This document shows, one piece after another, positions 24,846-33,412 of a stretch of DNA of 64,000 nucleotides (positions within the stretch are counted from its first letter, which is position 1; each line of letters begins with the position of its first letter). Both the position numbers and the translations under genes were made by a program. The notes below the pieces were generated by a model. It had not been told where the DNA came from. It worked only from the letters and a program-made list of their open reading frames with translations, and searched no databases. Source of the DNA: Terriglobales bacterium (GTDB lineage Bacteria > Acidobacteriota > Terriglobia > Terriglobales > Acidobacteriaceae); the NCBI GenBank assembly GCA_035651995.1, contig DASRER010000035.1:1-64000 (forward strand), written 5' to 3'.

Positions 24846-25943
24846 TCAATCACCTTTCACGCTTCGCGATACGGCGGCAATCACGCCGCCTGGCGCCGAC
24901 TCCCCGGCCGGAGTCATCCTTTGAAGCTCCTCCACCACCGCCTGCGTCATCGCAACCAGCAGCGGACCGGCCAGCAACCCGATGGGCCCAATCGCAAACG
25001 TCCCGCCCAGCATGGAGAATCCCACCAGCACGGGATTCATCTTTACCCGCTTGCCCACCACGAGCGGCCGCAGAATGTTGTCCAGCGAGCCCACAAACAG
25101 GGAGCCCCACAGCGCCAGCCCGATTGCCTTCCAGTAAGAACCCGCCATCGCCAGCCAGATCGCCATCGGCGCCCAGACCAGCGGCGCCCCCACCAGGGGA
25201 ATAATGGACGCCACGCCCCCGAAAAATCCCCACAATAGCGGCGAGCTAACCTCCACGAACCAGAACGCCAGCGTCAGGCATACTCCCTGTGCCAGCGCCA
25301 CCACGAACACGCCGTTCACGTTGGCGACAATCGAGTCCCGCGCCGTCCGCAGCAGGTTGTCGGTCACGCCAGGACTCAGCGGCGACAGCGCCGCCACATG
25401 CCTCACCCACCCTGCCCCGTATCGCAGCAGGTAATAGAGGAAGAAGGTCGCCAGCAGCACCGTGATCAGCGCCGACGTCGCCCCGGCGAAGCCCTCCCGA
25501 ATCTTGCCCAGAAGATAGGTCCCGCCCACCTTGACGCCCGAAATCAACTGCTCTCGAATCGTCTCCCGCGGCACCGGCAGCCGCGCCGCCAGTGCATCCA
25601 GCACGCGGTCGGTGGCTGCGGTGATCTTGTTGCCGCCGCCTTGCGATTGCTGCTTCACCGCTTCCTGCAGCCGCACCGCGTCTTTCACCAGCCGCACGCC
25701 GAACAGCGAGACCGTTGACCACATGACAACGAACACCGCCAGCGTGGTCAGAAGGCTCGCCAATCCGGGACGCCGCAATCGGCGGCTGGTCCGTTCATTC
25801 GCCGGGTGCAGCACGATCGCAATTACGCCCGCCAGCAGGAAGGCGCTGACAAACGGCCAGGCAAACCAGAAGAGCAGCAGGAGCTGCACCCCAAGCATGG
25901 TCCCGAGAACAATCCGCTGTTGTGAAACGGAGGGATGTGCCAT
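24846..25943 (-). CDS. AI-2E family transporter (PerM/YdiK type)
   Basis: 365-residue polytopic membrane protein with about seven helices. The family core is seen in ALITVLLATFFLYYLLRYG, GVASIIPLVGAPLVWAPMA and the C-terminal GGTFAIGPIGLLAGPLLVAM. Members export diverse substrates, including quorum signal AI-2 in TqsA and Na+/H+ exchange in others; the name does not define this substrate. Confidence 0.88.
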   Translation of the reverse strand: MAHPSVSQQRIVLGTMLGVQLLLLFWFAWPFVSAFLLAGVIAIVLHPANERTSRRLRRPGLASLLTTLAVFVVMWSTVSLFGVRLVKDAVRLQEAVKQQSQGGGNKITAATDRVLDALAARLPVPRETIREQLISGVKVGGTYLLGKIREGFAGATSALITVLLATFFLYYLLRYGAGWVRHVAALSPLSPGVTDNLLRTARDSIVANVNGVFVVALAQGVCLTLAFWFVEVSSPLLWGFFGGVASIIPLVGAPLVWAPMAIWLAMAGSYWKAIGLALWGSLFVGSLDNILRPLVVGKRVKMNPVLVGFSMLGGTFAIGPIGLLAGPLLVAMTQAVVEELQRMTPAGESAPGGVIAAVSRSVKGD

Positions 25944-26061
25944 GCGAGGACCTCGACCGTCGCTCCCGCCTTCGGGCCGTCGGGAGTTCGGTGGCGCGCT
26001 CCGGGCGCAGCGAATCAGAACATCATAATGGACGCCGGCGGGCGCCTGTCGTAAAGGCCTC

Positions 26062-26205
26062 CTACCTTGCCGTCACCACCACCGTCTGCTGTGTCCGCCC
26101 GTACTGGTTGGTCGCATAGAGGGTATAGGTCGTGGCGGCCGTCGGAGTCACCACCGCGCTGGTTCCCCGCACCGCGCCTACCTGCGGCGACACTACTCCG
26201 CTTTG
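26062..26205 (-). pseudogene. C-terminal remnant of an Ig-like-domain protein
   Basis: Reading the minus strand gives SGVVSPQVGAVRGTSAVV, TPTAATTYTLYATNQYGR and TQQTVVVTAR before TAG at 26062. The motif P-T-x-T-T-Y-T-L-x-A-T-N-x-x-G is the last strand pair of bacterial Ig-like repeats in large secreted proteins. No start codon or upstream domain follows: the frame is cut at 26205-26232 by a palindromic element. Probably the tail of a deleted gene. Confidence 0.6.
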
Positions 26206-26232
26206 AAGGGGCACGGCTTCAGCCGTGCCGAA
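26205..26232. repeat. REP-like palindrome
   Basis: Contains the perfect inverted repeat ggcacggct-tc-agccgtgcc (26210-26229). It lies exactly where the Ig-like remnant breaks off. Confidence 0.7.
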
Positions 26233-26569
26233 ACGACTCCTTGATTCACCTCGCGCGCCGAGGAAGCTACGCGACTGAGGCGCGACACCCCTAGCAGACG
26301 CCGGACGGGTGGCCTCTCAGCGGGCGACCGACAAACCTGTACATGACCGTTGGTGCCCCTATCTCCCAAGTCTGCGTGGCGCCGGACGTTTCGTCCGGCG
26401 GCGCCCACCACGCCCCTTCCCTTCGGTGGCCGAATAGTTGTTCCCATCAGCATCTTTTCACGCGCCTTTCACACTGACGCTTCATGACGCTTGCCAAAAA
26501 CCGAGGGGGGGGAGAACACTGACACCAATCGTTCGCTTCAATGGAGTAAAGCACGTGTACAGGAGAAGA
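26233..26569. other. intergenic region with palindrome and G tract
   Basis: No gene seen. It contains a palindrome gccggacg-ttt-cgtccggc at 26381-26399 (flanks extend it to about 26376-26408) and a run of eight G near 26505. A promoter for the gene at 26573 is expected here but no convincing boxes are visible. Confidence 0.5.
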
Positions 26570-26572
26570 ATG

Positions 26573-27005
26573 ATGACAACTTGGAAAATGTGCTGCGCAT
26601 TTTGTGCTGTTAGCGAGTAGCGCGCTGTTCGGTGCTACGTGCCCGCTTCCTCAAGTACAGAACATTTCGTGCTCAAACGAGAATGGCTGCCGTGGGAGTG
26701 TAGGCGTTGATGTCTGCTCCGGCCCCGCGGCTTCTAACGCCAAGTGCATTAACAGCACGGGTATGTTCCACTTCTGCTGCGGCCAGGTTTACTCCGATGC
26801 GACACAGAACGGCTCTTGTGGGTCGGGGGGTACGGGACCAGCGGCGATGAAGGAGATTCCATTCGGCGCTCGAATTCGGCTTCAGGTAGCGGACTGCGAT
26901 GGACGATACCTTCCCGTCGCATGGAATTCGTCACCCAAAGAGAACGCCGGGGAAAGGCTGGACGATCTGATTCCAACTCGGGGCAGCGCCGGGGGCTTGT
27001 GGTGA
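26573..27005 (+). pseudogene. Cys-rich secreted protein, frameshifted in its signal peptide
   Basis: AGGAG at 26561-26565 precedes ATGs at 26570 and 26573, whose frame stops at codon 16 (MTTWKMCCAFCAVSE). The run TTTT at 26600-26603 marks the break: removing one T gives MTTWKMCCAFVLLASSALFGA, a good signal peptide continuing in the long frame to 27005. The mature part has about ten cysteines (CPLPQ...CSNENGC...CCGQ...) and no recognised domain. It overlaps the next gene by GTGA. If the T run is a sequencing error the gene is intact; without it, a GTG at 26604 could still start a shortened form. Confidence 0.6.
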
Positions 27006-28126
27006 GGCCAATCGTCGCCCCGTTGCTGCTGCTCAACGTCGTCGTGCTTCTTGGTGTTGCGGCCGTTGCTCAAAAGCAATTGGCGGGAAAAGAACTGGTA
27101 GTCTCATCGGAACTGAATCGCCCCATCTACAATCCTGTGCGATGCGACGCGAAGGGCAACATCTATGCGCGGATCTATGCTCCAGGACAGGTCGAGCCTG
27201 TCCTACGCGTCGATCCCAGGGGACAGACAACGAAACTCTCCTTCGCACAGGATACTGATCTGCGGGATGCCACGGCGTACGACTTTGCGGTGAACGCCGA
27301 CGGCGAGGTCTTTCAGGCTCCCTACGCTGATGGTGTCGGGTATTTGGTGAGGTACTCCGCGGATGGAGCCTACCGCGGCAAAACGAAGCTTGAAGGTCGC
27401 TTCTGGGTGGCGCACCTCGCGCCTCTCGCGCCGAGGAACTTCCTGGTCACCGGCTCGGAAATTACTGGAGAGGGGACAGCGGATCCTCCTAGCAATCCAC
27501 CCCAAAGGCCTGTGACTCTCATCATGAACGACAGCGGGCAGGTGGTGAGAGATCTTGTACTGCCCGGCGATATAGTTAAGGAGGTTGCTGCTACACCACT
27601 CAGATCGCAAAGGGGAGCTCCCACGGAGGCAGCGCGGAAGCAAGGGGAAAACACACCCGAAGTGAAAGCGTCCGAATCGAAAAATGGAACAGACTCCGAC
27701 TCGGACACTGATATGGCCATGTTGCCACTTCTCCTGGGCGATATTCGAGACGGCGGCGATGGTTATGCGTACCTCCTCCGCCGCGGTTCGCCCGCGCTCG
27801 TGTACGTGATCTCTCCAAGCGGCCGCGTAAGGCGTACGCTCAAGCTACCCTCGCCGCGACCAGAGCTCATGGTCAGTTCAATGCATGTGGCTGCGGGGCG
27901 ACTAGCGCTAATGTTTCGTCAAGCTGCGCAGAAGCCAGATGGCGAGCCCGAGCGCATACCGGCAATGGTTGTTCTCTTTGACGCCAGCACAGGCGAGAAG
28001 ATTGCCGAGTACCAAGAGACTCGAAAGACGGGAGGCACGTTTGCCTGCTATCAGCCCCCCGATAGGTTCGCGTTCATAACCTCCTCGCAGGGTAAGTTGG
28101 CGATTCGGTGGGCCGAGCCAGAGTAG
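27002..28126 (+). CDS. exported hypothetical protein, probable beta-propeller
   Basis: 374 residues from GTG 27002, which overlaps the preceding stop (GTGA) and follows a GGGGG tract. N-terminal signal MRPIVAPLLLLNVVVLLGVAAVAQ. The body has propeller-like blades (YNPVRCDAKGNIYARIY, YDFAVNADGEVFQAPYADG, YVISPSGRVRRTLKLPSP) resembling NHL/6-bladed proteins, plus a charged linker (ASESKNGTDSDSDTD). Function unknown. Coupling to the Cys-rich gene suggests the two products act together outside the cytoplasm. Confidence 0.65.
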   Translation: MRPIVAPLLLLNVVVLLGVAAVAQKQLAGKELVVSSELNRPIYNPVRCDAKGNIYARIYAPGQVEPVLRVDPRGQTTKLSFAQDTDLRDATAYDFAVNADGEVFQAPYADGVGYLVRYSADGAYRGKTKLEGRFWVAHLAPLAPRNFLVTGSEITGEGTADPPSNPPQRPVTLIMNDSGQVVRDLVLPGDIVKEVAATPLRSQRGAPTEAARKQGENTPEVKASESKNGTDSDSDTDMAMLPLLLGDIRDGGDGYAYLLRRGSPALVYVISPSGRVRRTLKLPSPRPELMVSSMHVAAGRLALMFRQAAQKPDGEPERIPAMVVLFDASTGEKIAEYQETRKTGGTFACYQPPDRFAFITSSQGKLAIRWAEPE

Positions 28127-28586
28127 TACGCCTGGGCCATTCGGCAGGTTGAAACAGGGGTGGACCGGTGCCGGTACGCGTCCGTCGCTGAGCTTCGCCG
28201 TTGCTGAGCAGGGCGCGCCGCTCTCCGCTACGCCTGTGTGAGCAAACGCAGAAGTGTTGTCAAGCCCCTTTCGCCGCAGATTCCCCGCAACCCCAACGAA
28301 ATGCTCACACAAAACTTCGGTCCCGCCTTCCCATTCTCCCCACCCAATCTGCTAGGCTGGAAGCAGGCCTGCGCACACGCGCGGGCTTCGCTCTTTGACA
28401 GCTAAGTCCTTGCGGCGCCTGAACATAGCTCTAACCCCTGTAGATCGCCTGTATTGGCGGAAATTTCTCGCTAAAGCACTGATTTGCAAGGACCGGGGGG
28501 GGAGGGGGGTACCCGGACAACGGAACGGTCCGCCGAAACGCGGACGCGGTTTGCCCGCGTCCACACGCTCCGCGCTGCATTCGGGC
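28127..28586. other. intergenic region with G tracts and a palindrome
   Basis: About 460 bp with no gene seen. It holds G8-A-G6 at 28495-28509 and a palindrome of the REP-like family at 28538-28565 (ggacgcgg / ccgcgtcc), homologous to the in-gene copy at 46436-46467. Confidence 0.5.
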
Positions 28587-28637
28587 TATCGGCTCATTGA
28601 ACATCGGGCCCAATGACCTGATGGCCCGATGACCCGA
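28587..28637. repeat. CATCGGGTCAT-family array abutting purH stop
   Basis: The units ctatcgg, ctcattg, aacatcgggcc are followed by caatgacctgatggcccg and atgacccgat, ending exactly at the purH stop codon (28638-28640). Third locus of this unit, after 16488 and 24464. Confidence 0.65.
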
Positions 28638-30200
28638 TTAATGCCGGAAGTGGCGTACGCCGGTAAACACCATCGCCAGCCCCAAACGGTCGGCCGCGTC
28701 AATCACTTCCTGGTCGCGCACCGAGCCCCCGGGCTGGATGATGGCCGTCGAGCCGGCGCGGGCGATTTCTTCCACGCCGTCGGGAAACGGGAAGAACGCG
28801 TCCGAGGCGGCGACCGTGCCCTCGAGCGGCAGCACGGCCTTCATCGCGCCGATCTTGGTGGAGTCCACGCGCGACATCTGCCCCGCGCCCACGCCCACCG
28901 TCTGGCCTTCGCGCGCGTAGACGATGGCGTTGGACTTGACGTGCTTAGCCACCTTCCAGGCGAAGAGCAGCGCGCGCAGCTCCGCGTCGGTGGGTGCTCG
29001 CTTGGTTGCGACCTTGAGGTCGCGGGCGGTGATGGGATGCACGTCCGCGTCCTGCACCAGCATTCCGCCGGAGACGTGCTTGTACACCCACTTGGGCGCG
29101 GCGCGCTTCACCTCGACCAGGCGGAGGTTTTTCTTCGCCGCCAGCGCCTCGCGTGCGGCGGCTGAAAACGATGGCGCGGCAATCGCCTCCACGAACAGCT
29201 TGGCGACTTCGGCGGCCGTGTCGCCCTCGACCTCGCGGTTGAAGCCGATCACGCCGCCGAAGGCCGACACCGGATCGGCCTCGAGCGCTTTCTTGTACGC
29301 CTCGACTTGCGTCGCCGCGGTCGCCGTGCCCGACGGGTTGGTGTGCTTGATGATGGCGCACACCGTCTCGTCGAACTCGCTGGCCAGCTCCCACGCCGCC
29401 TCCAGGTCAACGATGTTGTTGAACGAAAGCTCTTTGCCCTGGAGTTGGCGCGCGTTGGCGATGCCGGCATCGCCGCGGTTTTGAAAAGAAGTAGCTTCGC
29501 GGTAGAGCGCGGCCTTCTGGTGCGGGTTCTCGCCGTAGCGCAGGTCCATCGCCTTCTGATACTGCAGTCGCAACGACGGCGGAAACGGCGGCGCCGGCGC
29601 TTCGCCTGCGGGCGAGATGCCTTCCAGCGTGGAAGCAATCGCGGCGTCGTATGCGGCCGTGGCCGCGAACGCCTTCTGCGCCAGGCGCCAGCGCGTTTCG
29701 CGCGAGAGAGACATTTTGTTCGCCGCCATCTCGTCGGCGATGGCGGCGTAGTCGTCCGGCGATGTGACGACGGCTACGTCTTCCCAGTTCTTCGCCGCCG
29801 AGCGGATCATCGAAGGCCCGCCGATGTCGATGTTCTCGATGAGTTCGTCGAGCTTCACGCCCGGTTTCGCGGCCGTCTGCTCGAAGGCGTAGAGGTTGAC
29901 CACCACCATGTCGATGGGCGCGATGCCGTGCGCGGCGACCGCTTCGCGATGCGACGCATCCCCGCGGCGATGCAGAATGCCGCCGTGGACCTTGGGATGC
30001 AGCGTTTTCACGCGGCCGTCGAGCATCTCGGGAAAGCCGGTGAGCTCGCTGACGTCGCGCACGGCGAGCCCTGCGTCGCGCAGCGCGCGCGCCGTTCCGC
30101 CGGTCGAAACCAGCTCGACTTTCATCCCGGCTAAGCGCCGGGCCAGGTCCACCAGTCCGCTCTTGTCGGTGACGCTGAGGAGGGCGCGTTGTATGGGCAT
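28638..30200 (-). CDS. purH: bifunctional AICAR transformylase / IMP cyclohydrolase
   Basis: Last two steps of purine synthesis: formyl transfer to AICAR and ring closure to IMP. 520 residues from ATG 30200. The N-terminal MGS-like cyclohydrolase domain has SVTDKSGLVDLARRL, STGGTARALRDAGL and DGRVKTLHPKVHGGIL. The C-terminal transformylase domain has LRYGENPHQKAALY and the catalytic Lys-His pair in IIKHTNPSG. Length and motifs are normal. An inverted array lies right before the start and no Shine-Dalgarno sequence is evident. Confidence 0.97.
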   Translation of the reverse strand: MPIQRALLSVTDKSGLVDLARRLAGMKVELVSTGGTARALRDAGLAVRDVSELTGFPEMLDGRVKTLHPKVHGGILHRRGDASHREAVAAHGIAPIDMVVVNLYAFEQTAAKPGVKLDELIENIDIGGPSMIRSAAKNWEDVAVVTSPDDYAAIADEMAANKMSLSRETRWRLAQKAFAATAAYDAAIASTLEGISPAGEAPAPPFPPSLRLQYQKAMDLRYGENPHQKAALYREATSFQNRGDAGIANARQLQGKELSFNNIVDLEAAWELASEFDETVCAIIKHTNPSGTATAATQVEAYKKALEADPVSAFGGVIGFNREVEGDTAAEVAKLFVEAIAAPSFSAAAREALAAKKNLRLVEVKRAAPKWVYKHVSGGMLVQDADVHPITARDLKVATKRAPTDAELRALLFAWKVAKHVKSNAIVYAREGQTVGVGAGQMSRVDSTKIGAMKAVLPLEGTVAASDAFFPFPDGVEEIARAGSTAIIQPGGSVRDQEVIDAADRLGLAMVFTGVRHFRH

Positions 30201-30212
30201 AAATCGCTGCGG

Positions 30213-30341
30213 GCTGCCAGCTACTGGCCGCTGGCAAAAATCGCGAACGAACAGTGATTCTAAACGCAGCTCCTTGTTTCGCCCGCTCCTGGAGAGGACA
30301 ACGGGGGAGCGCATTGGCCGGCAGCCAGCAGCCAGCGGCTA
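30213..30341. repeat. inverted heptamer array between purH and upstream gene
   Basis: Left half gctgcca, gctactg, gccgctg (30213-30233). Right half agccagc, agccagc, ggctaga (30323-30343) is the reverse-complement type. The right half overlaps the stop codon at 30339-30341 of the upstream minus-strand gene. The 75-nt spacer is unremarkable. Confidence 0.7.
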
Positions 30342-30947
30342 GATTTTGGCCCTCGCCTTCAGGCGCACTTGTCCGCTCTCGATTTCGACCGAGTACTCGA
30401 CGCTGCTGCATCCATAGTCTTTGCGGATCTGCTCGGTCTTCTTCTTGACGAAGGCCTTGAACGAGTCGAAGGCGGCGCCGGAGGCGTTGGCGTCGCCGGC
30501 CTGCCTGCGCGCCGCGATCATGGCGTCAAAGAGCGAGCGCACGCGGTCGGCGTCGGCGTCGGCATCGGAGCAGGAGATCCTGAAGGGCTGCGCGCCGGCG
30601 TCGGCGGCAGCGCCCATGGCGCGCGCCGCTTCCTTTTCCTCGCCGGTGCGCATGCCCTGGATGCCGAGCGCGGCGTCCTGCGGACGGCGATAGCCTTCTT
30701 CCTTGATCTTCAGCTTCTGCCGCCACAGGTCGCTGAACAGCGCGTAGCGCTGCACGATGCTGTTGTAGCGGAAGCGCTGCGGAAAGGTGAGCTTGCTGCT
30801 GTCGCTGAACTTCCTGATGAGCGACTGCACGCGCCACTCGGTGTCGCTGGGCGGCTTCTTGGAGCCGCCGCCGAAGAAGACGTCGTACTCGATCTTGAGG
30901 CGCCGGACCTGCTCTTCCAGGACGTTCAGTTCTTCGTCAATGGTCAC
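30339..30947 (-). CDS. conserved protein resembling MXAN_5187 C-terminal family
   Basis: 202 residues from GTG 30947, which follows AGGGG 7 nt upstream; longer frames lack a ribosome site. Residues 1-85 are helical and probably coiled coil (VLEEQVRRLKIEYDVFFGGG, FPQRFRYNSIVQRYALFSDL), resembling the C-terminal domain of myxobacterial MXAN_5187. The C-terminal region (AFDSFKAFVKKKTEQIRKDY) is a second conserved segment with the final strand VEYSVEIESGQVRLKARAKI. Cytosolic, function unknown. Confidence 0.65.
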   Translation of the reverse strand: MTIDEELNVLEEQVRRLKIEYDVFFGGGSKKPPSDTEWRVQSLIRKFSDSSKLTFPQRFRYNSIVQRYALFSDLWRQKLKIKEEGYRRPQDAALGIQGMRTGEEKEAARAMGAAADAGAQPFRISCSDADADADRVRSLFDAMIAARRQAGDANASGAAFDSFKAFVKKKTEQIRKDYGCSSVEYSVEIESGQVRLKARAKI

Positions 30948-31144
30948 GCCGCGGCCCCTGATGGCGGCGGCAGCGCTGCTGCCGCGAGAAGAAGCGGAAT
31001 ATACCACACGGCTGCGGGCCCCTCGTGGGCCTTAGTTCGCATCCTAGTCAGGAAGCAAAGCCCTGCGCGGAGCGCAGCTCTGGCCGAAGTAGGCGCTGGA
31101 ACCAGCGACCGCGCGGGCGCATCCGGCCCTCGTCAAAGGCCATT

Positions 31145-31891
31145 ATGAAAGCGAAAGAGAAGGAGCAGAACAAGAAGGACCACGGCCAGGCGCCGGGCGG
31201 CAACGCCGAACCGCAAGCCGGACTGCACAACGGCGAGGGTGAGCGCGAAAAGATCAACATCGTGATCGCCGACGATCATGCCGTGCTGCGTGAGTCGCTG
31301 GTGGCGCTGCTCAACACGCAGCCCGATTTCCTCGTGGTGGGCTCGGCATCGAGCGGAACCGAAGCCCTGTCGCTGGTGCAGCAGCACCGTCCCCAGGTGC
31401 TGGTGCTCGACCTGTTCATGCCCGAAGGCGACGGCTTCGATGTGCTGCGTACCCTCGACCAGGCCGGCAATCGCGTCGCCGCCGTGGTGCTCACCGGCTC
31501 GGAGAGCCAGACCGACTACGTGCAGACGGTGCGGTTGGGCGCGCGCGGCCTGGTGCTGAAGAGCGACGGGCCGGAGAAACTGTTTGCCGCCATCCGCAGC
31601 GTGGCCGGGGGCGAGCTGGCCTTCTCCGATGAGGTTGCGCACCGCGTGCTCACCGCCATGGTGGAAGACACGCGCACCGAAACGCGCTCGCTCGCCCGCC
31701 TGAGCGACCGCGAGCGGCAGATTTCCTTCCTCGTAGCCCGCGGGCTGAAGAACCGCGACATCGCCACCGAATTGCAAATCAGCGAGAACACGGTGAAGCG
31801 CCATTTGCAGAGCATCTTTTCCAAGACCGGCGCGCGCGATCGCCTGGAGCTGGCAGTGATGGCGCTGAGCGAGGCGACGAAGGCGGCATAA
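31145..31891 (+). CDS. NarL/FixJ-family response regulator
   Basis: 248 residues from ATG 31145. A 36-residue Lys/Glu/Gly-rich head precedes a receiver domain: acidic pair in IVIADDHAV, phospho-Asp in VLVLDLFMPEG, Thr/Ser in VVLTGSES, Lys in VLKSDGPEKL. The C-terminal LuxR helix-turn-helix reads LSDRERQISFLVARGLKNRD, ATELQISENTVKRHLQSIFS. It has no adjacent sensor kinase, so its input is encoded elsewhere. Divergent from the gene at 30339-30947. Confidence 0.92.
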   Translation: MKAKEKEQNKKDHGQAPGGNAEPQAGLHNGEGEREKINIVIADDHAVLRESLVALLNTQPDFLVVGSASSGTEALSLVQQHRPQVLVLDLFMPEGDGFDVLRTLDQAGNRVAAVVLTGSESQTDYVQTVRLGARGLVLKSDGPEKLFAAIRSVAGGELAFSDEVAHRVLTAMVEDTRTETRSLARLSDRERQISFLVARGLKNRDIATELQISENTVKRHLQSIFSKTGARDRLELAVMALSEATKAA

Positions 31892-31900
31892 AGCCGGCAA

Positions 31901-32055
31901 TCAGCACTCAGCACTTGGCATTCAGCCCCTGAACGTCTGGGCGAATCATAGGCGGCGCCGCAGAAGCCGTTCGGTGCAAGGTGTTCTCTTACCGCGAATA
32001 TCCCGCTCTCTTGAGCAGAAACACGCAAGGGCTGAATGCTGAATGCTGAGTGCTC
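31901..32055. repeat. inverted heptamer array between convergent genes
   Basis: Left half tcagcac, tcagcac, ttggcat, tcagccc (31901-31928). Right half from 32030 (ggctgaatgctgaatgctga, then gtgctc) is its reverse-complement type. They flank 100 nt between the stop codons of the response regulator (31891) and larE (32061). Confidence 0.75.
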
Positions 32056-32060
32056 GCGGA

Positions 32061-32888
32061 TCAGCTACCCGATTTGGCCAGCGATTCCGCGCTGAGCAGC
32101 GCGTTCATCGAGCCGGAGCGGAAGCCTTCCAGATCCAGCGTGACGTAAGTGAAGCCGAGCGGCTTGAAGATGGCGGTGAGGCGCGCGGCCATGGCGGGCG
32201 TGAGCGCGCGGGGAAGCTCGTCGGGCGCGATCTCGATGCGCACGATGGCGCCGTGATGCCGCACGCGGAACTGGCGGAAGCCGAGTTCGCGCAGCGCGTC
32301 TTCACCGCGTTCCACCGCCGAGAGCGCTTCGGGTGTGACGGCGCGTCCGTACTCGATGCGCGAAGCGAGGCACGCTGAGGCGGGCTTGTCCCAGACGCGC
32401 AGGCCGGCTTGCTTTGCCAGTTCGCGGATGTCGCTCTTGCCCAAGGCGCAATCGAGCAGCGGCGCGGCAATATTGTGCTCGCGGGCGGCACGCTGGCCGG
32501 GACGAAAGTCACCCTGGTCGTCGCGGTTCACGCCGTAGGCAACGGCGTCGAATCCGCGCTCGCGGCGAAGGTCCTCGAGCACGTTGAAGAGCTCGTCCTT
32601 GCAGTGGAAGCAGCGCTGCGCATCGTTGCGCGCGTACTCGGGATTGTCGAGCTCGGCGGTGTTCACCACTTCGACCGGGATGTGCTGCTCGGCGGCGAAA
32701 GCGAGCCCGTCGGCCAACTGCGTGCGGGCCAGCGAAGGCGAATCGGCGATGACCGCGAGCATATCGTTGCCCAGCGCGCGATGCGCCGCCCAGGCGAGAA
32801 ACGCCGAGTCGACACCGCCGGAGTAGGCAACGATGAGGCGACCGAGCCCGCGAAGATGGGCGTCGAGTTGGGCGAGGCGATCCGGCAT
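32061..32888 (-). CDS. larE: ATP-dependent sacrificial sulfur transferase LarE
   Basis: 275 residues. PP-loop ATP pyrophosphatase with SGGVDSAFLAW at about 24; family motifs RCFHCKDELFNVL and DKPASACLASRIEYGR, the latter carrying the conserved cysteine that donates sulfur. LarE thiolates the pyridinium precursor of the nickel-pincer cofactor of lactate racemase. larB, larC and larA are not in this window, so the gene is an orphan here. Confidence 0.88.
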   Translation of the reverse strand: MPDRLAQLDAHLRGLGRLIVAYSGGVDSAFLAWAAHRALGNDMLAVIADSPSLARTQLADGLAFAAEQHIPVEVVNTAELDNPEYARNDAQRCFHCKDELFNVLEDLRRERGFDAVAYGVNRDDQGDFRPGQRAAREHNIAAPLLDCALGKSDIRELAKQAGLRVWDKPASACLASRIEYGRAVTPEALSAVERGEDALRELGFRQFRVRHHGAIVRIEIAPDELPRALTPAMAARLTAIFKPLGFTYVTLDLEGFRSGSMNALLSAESLAKSGS

Positions 32889-32900
32889 CGCGGTCTATTC

Positions 32901-32984
32901 TAACGGTAACGTTTGGCGCCGTGCCGGTCGAGGGCGACCAGGCTCCATTGCGCCTGGTCCCCAACCCGTTACCACTCGTTACCG
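32901..32984. repeat. nested inverted repeat upstream of larE
   Basis: Inner pair gaccaggc (32936-32943) and gcctggtc (32952-32959). Outer elements taacggtaacg (32901-32911) and cgttacc / cgttaccg (32967-32984). It occupies the divergent spacer between larE and the small frame at 33071 and may be an operator or a member of the array class. Confidence 0.45.
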
Positions 32985-33070
32985 AAGTACTCTTGTTGCT
33001 CCGGCGCTGATCTGCGGAAATAGTGGCTGCGGCGTGAAACTCCGGCGCCGCTGGAGCATCCAAACCAGCC

Positions 33071-33277
33071 GTGACCCTGCAATTCATTGACGACCTGCTG
33101 GCACGCAGCAGCCGCCCGCTGTGGTTTGAATCGATGAACCTGGCGCGCCTGCTGTGGACCTCGGCGCTGGTGATGGCCGTCGGCATCTTCAATCTGAGCT
33201 TTGGCCTGACGGCGCTGGGGCTGGACACCGCGGTCGAGGTCACGAGCGACATCGCGCAGCGCGCGATTGGGAAGTAG
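33071..33277 (+). CDS. small hypothetical membrane protein
   Basis: 68 residues starting at GTG; an internal ATG at 33134 is possible. One strongly hydrophobic segment (LLWTSALVMAVGIFNLSFGL) would span the membrane. No family recognised and no good Shine-Dalgarno sequence. The stop codon is immediately followed by a heptamer array, as for many genuine genes in this window, which mildly supports it. Confidence 0.4.
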   Translation: MTLQFIDDLLARSSRPLWFESMNLARLLWTSALVMAVGIFNLSFGLTALGLDTAVEVTSDIAQRAIGK

Positions 33278-33325
33278 TTCTCAGGGCTCAGTCTCAGTTC
33301 TCACGCCTCAGTTCTCACGCTCCAC
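33277..33325. repeat. heptamer array after small gene
   Basis: Seven 7-nt units in phase: gttctca, gggctca, gtctcag, ttctcac, gcctcag, ttctcac, gctccac. It begins at the stop codon of the 33071-33277 frame. Confidence 0.75.
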
Positions 33326-33412
33326 AAAGACTGCGCCGTCCCGCCGCGGCGCCCGCCAGCGGGCGAAGTCCCCCGCGCCCACACAGTCCGTGCCGTCTCG
33401 CTAAATTCGCGT

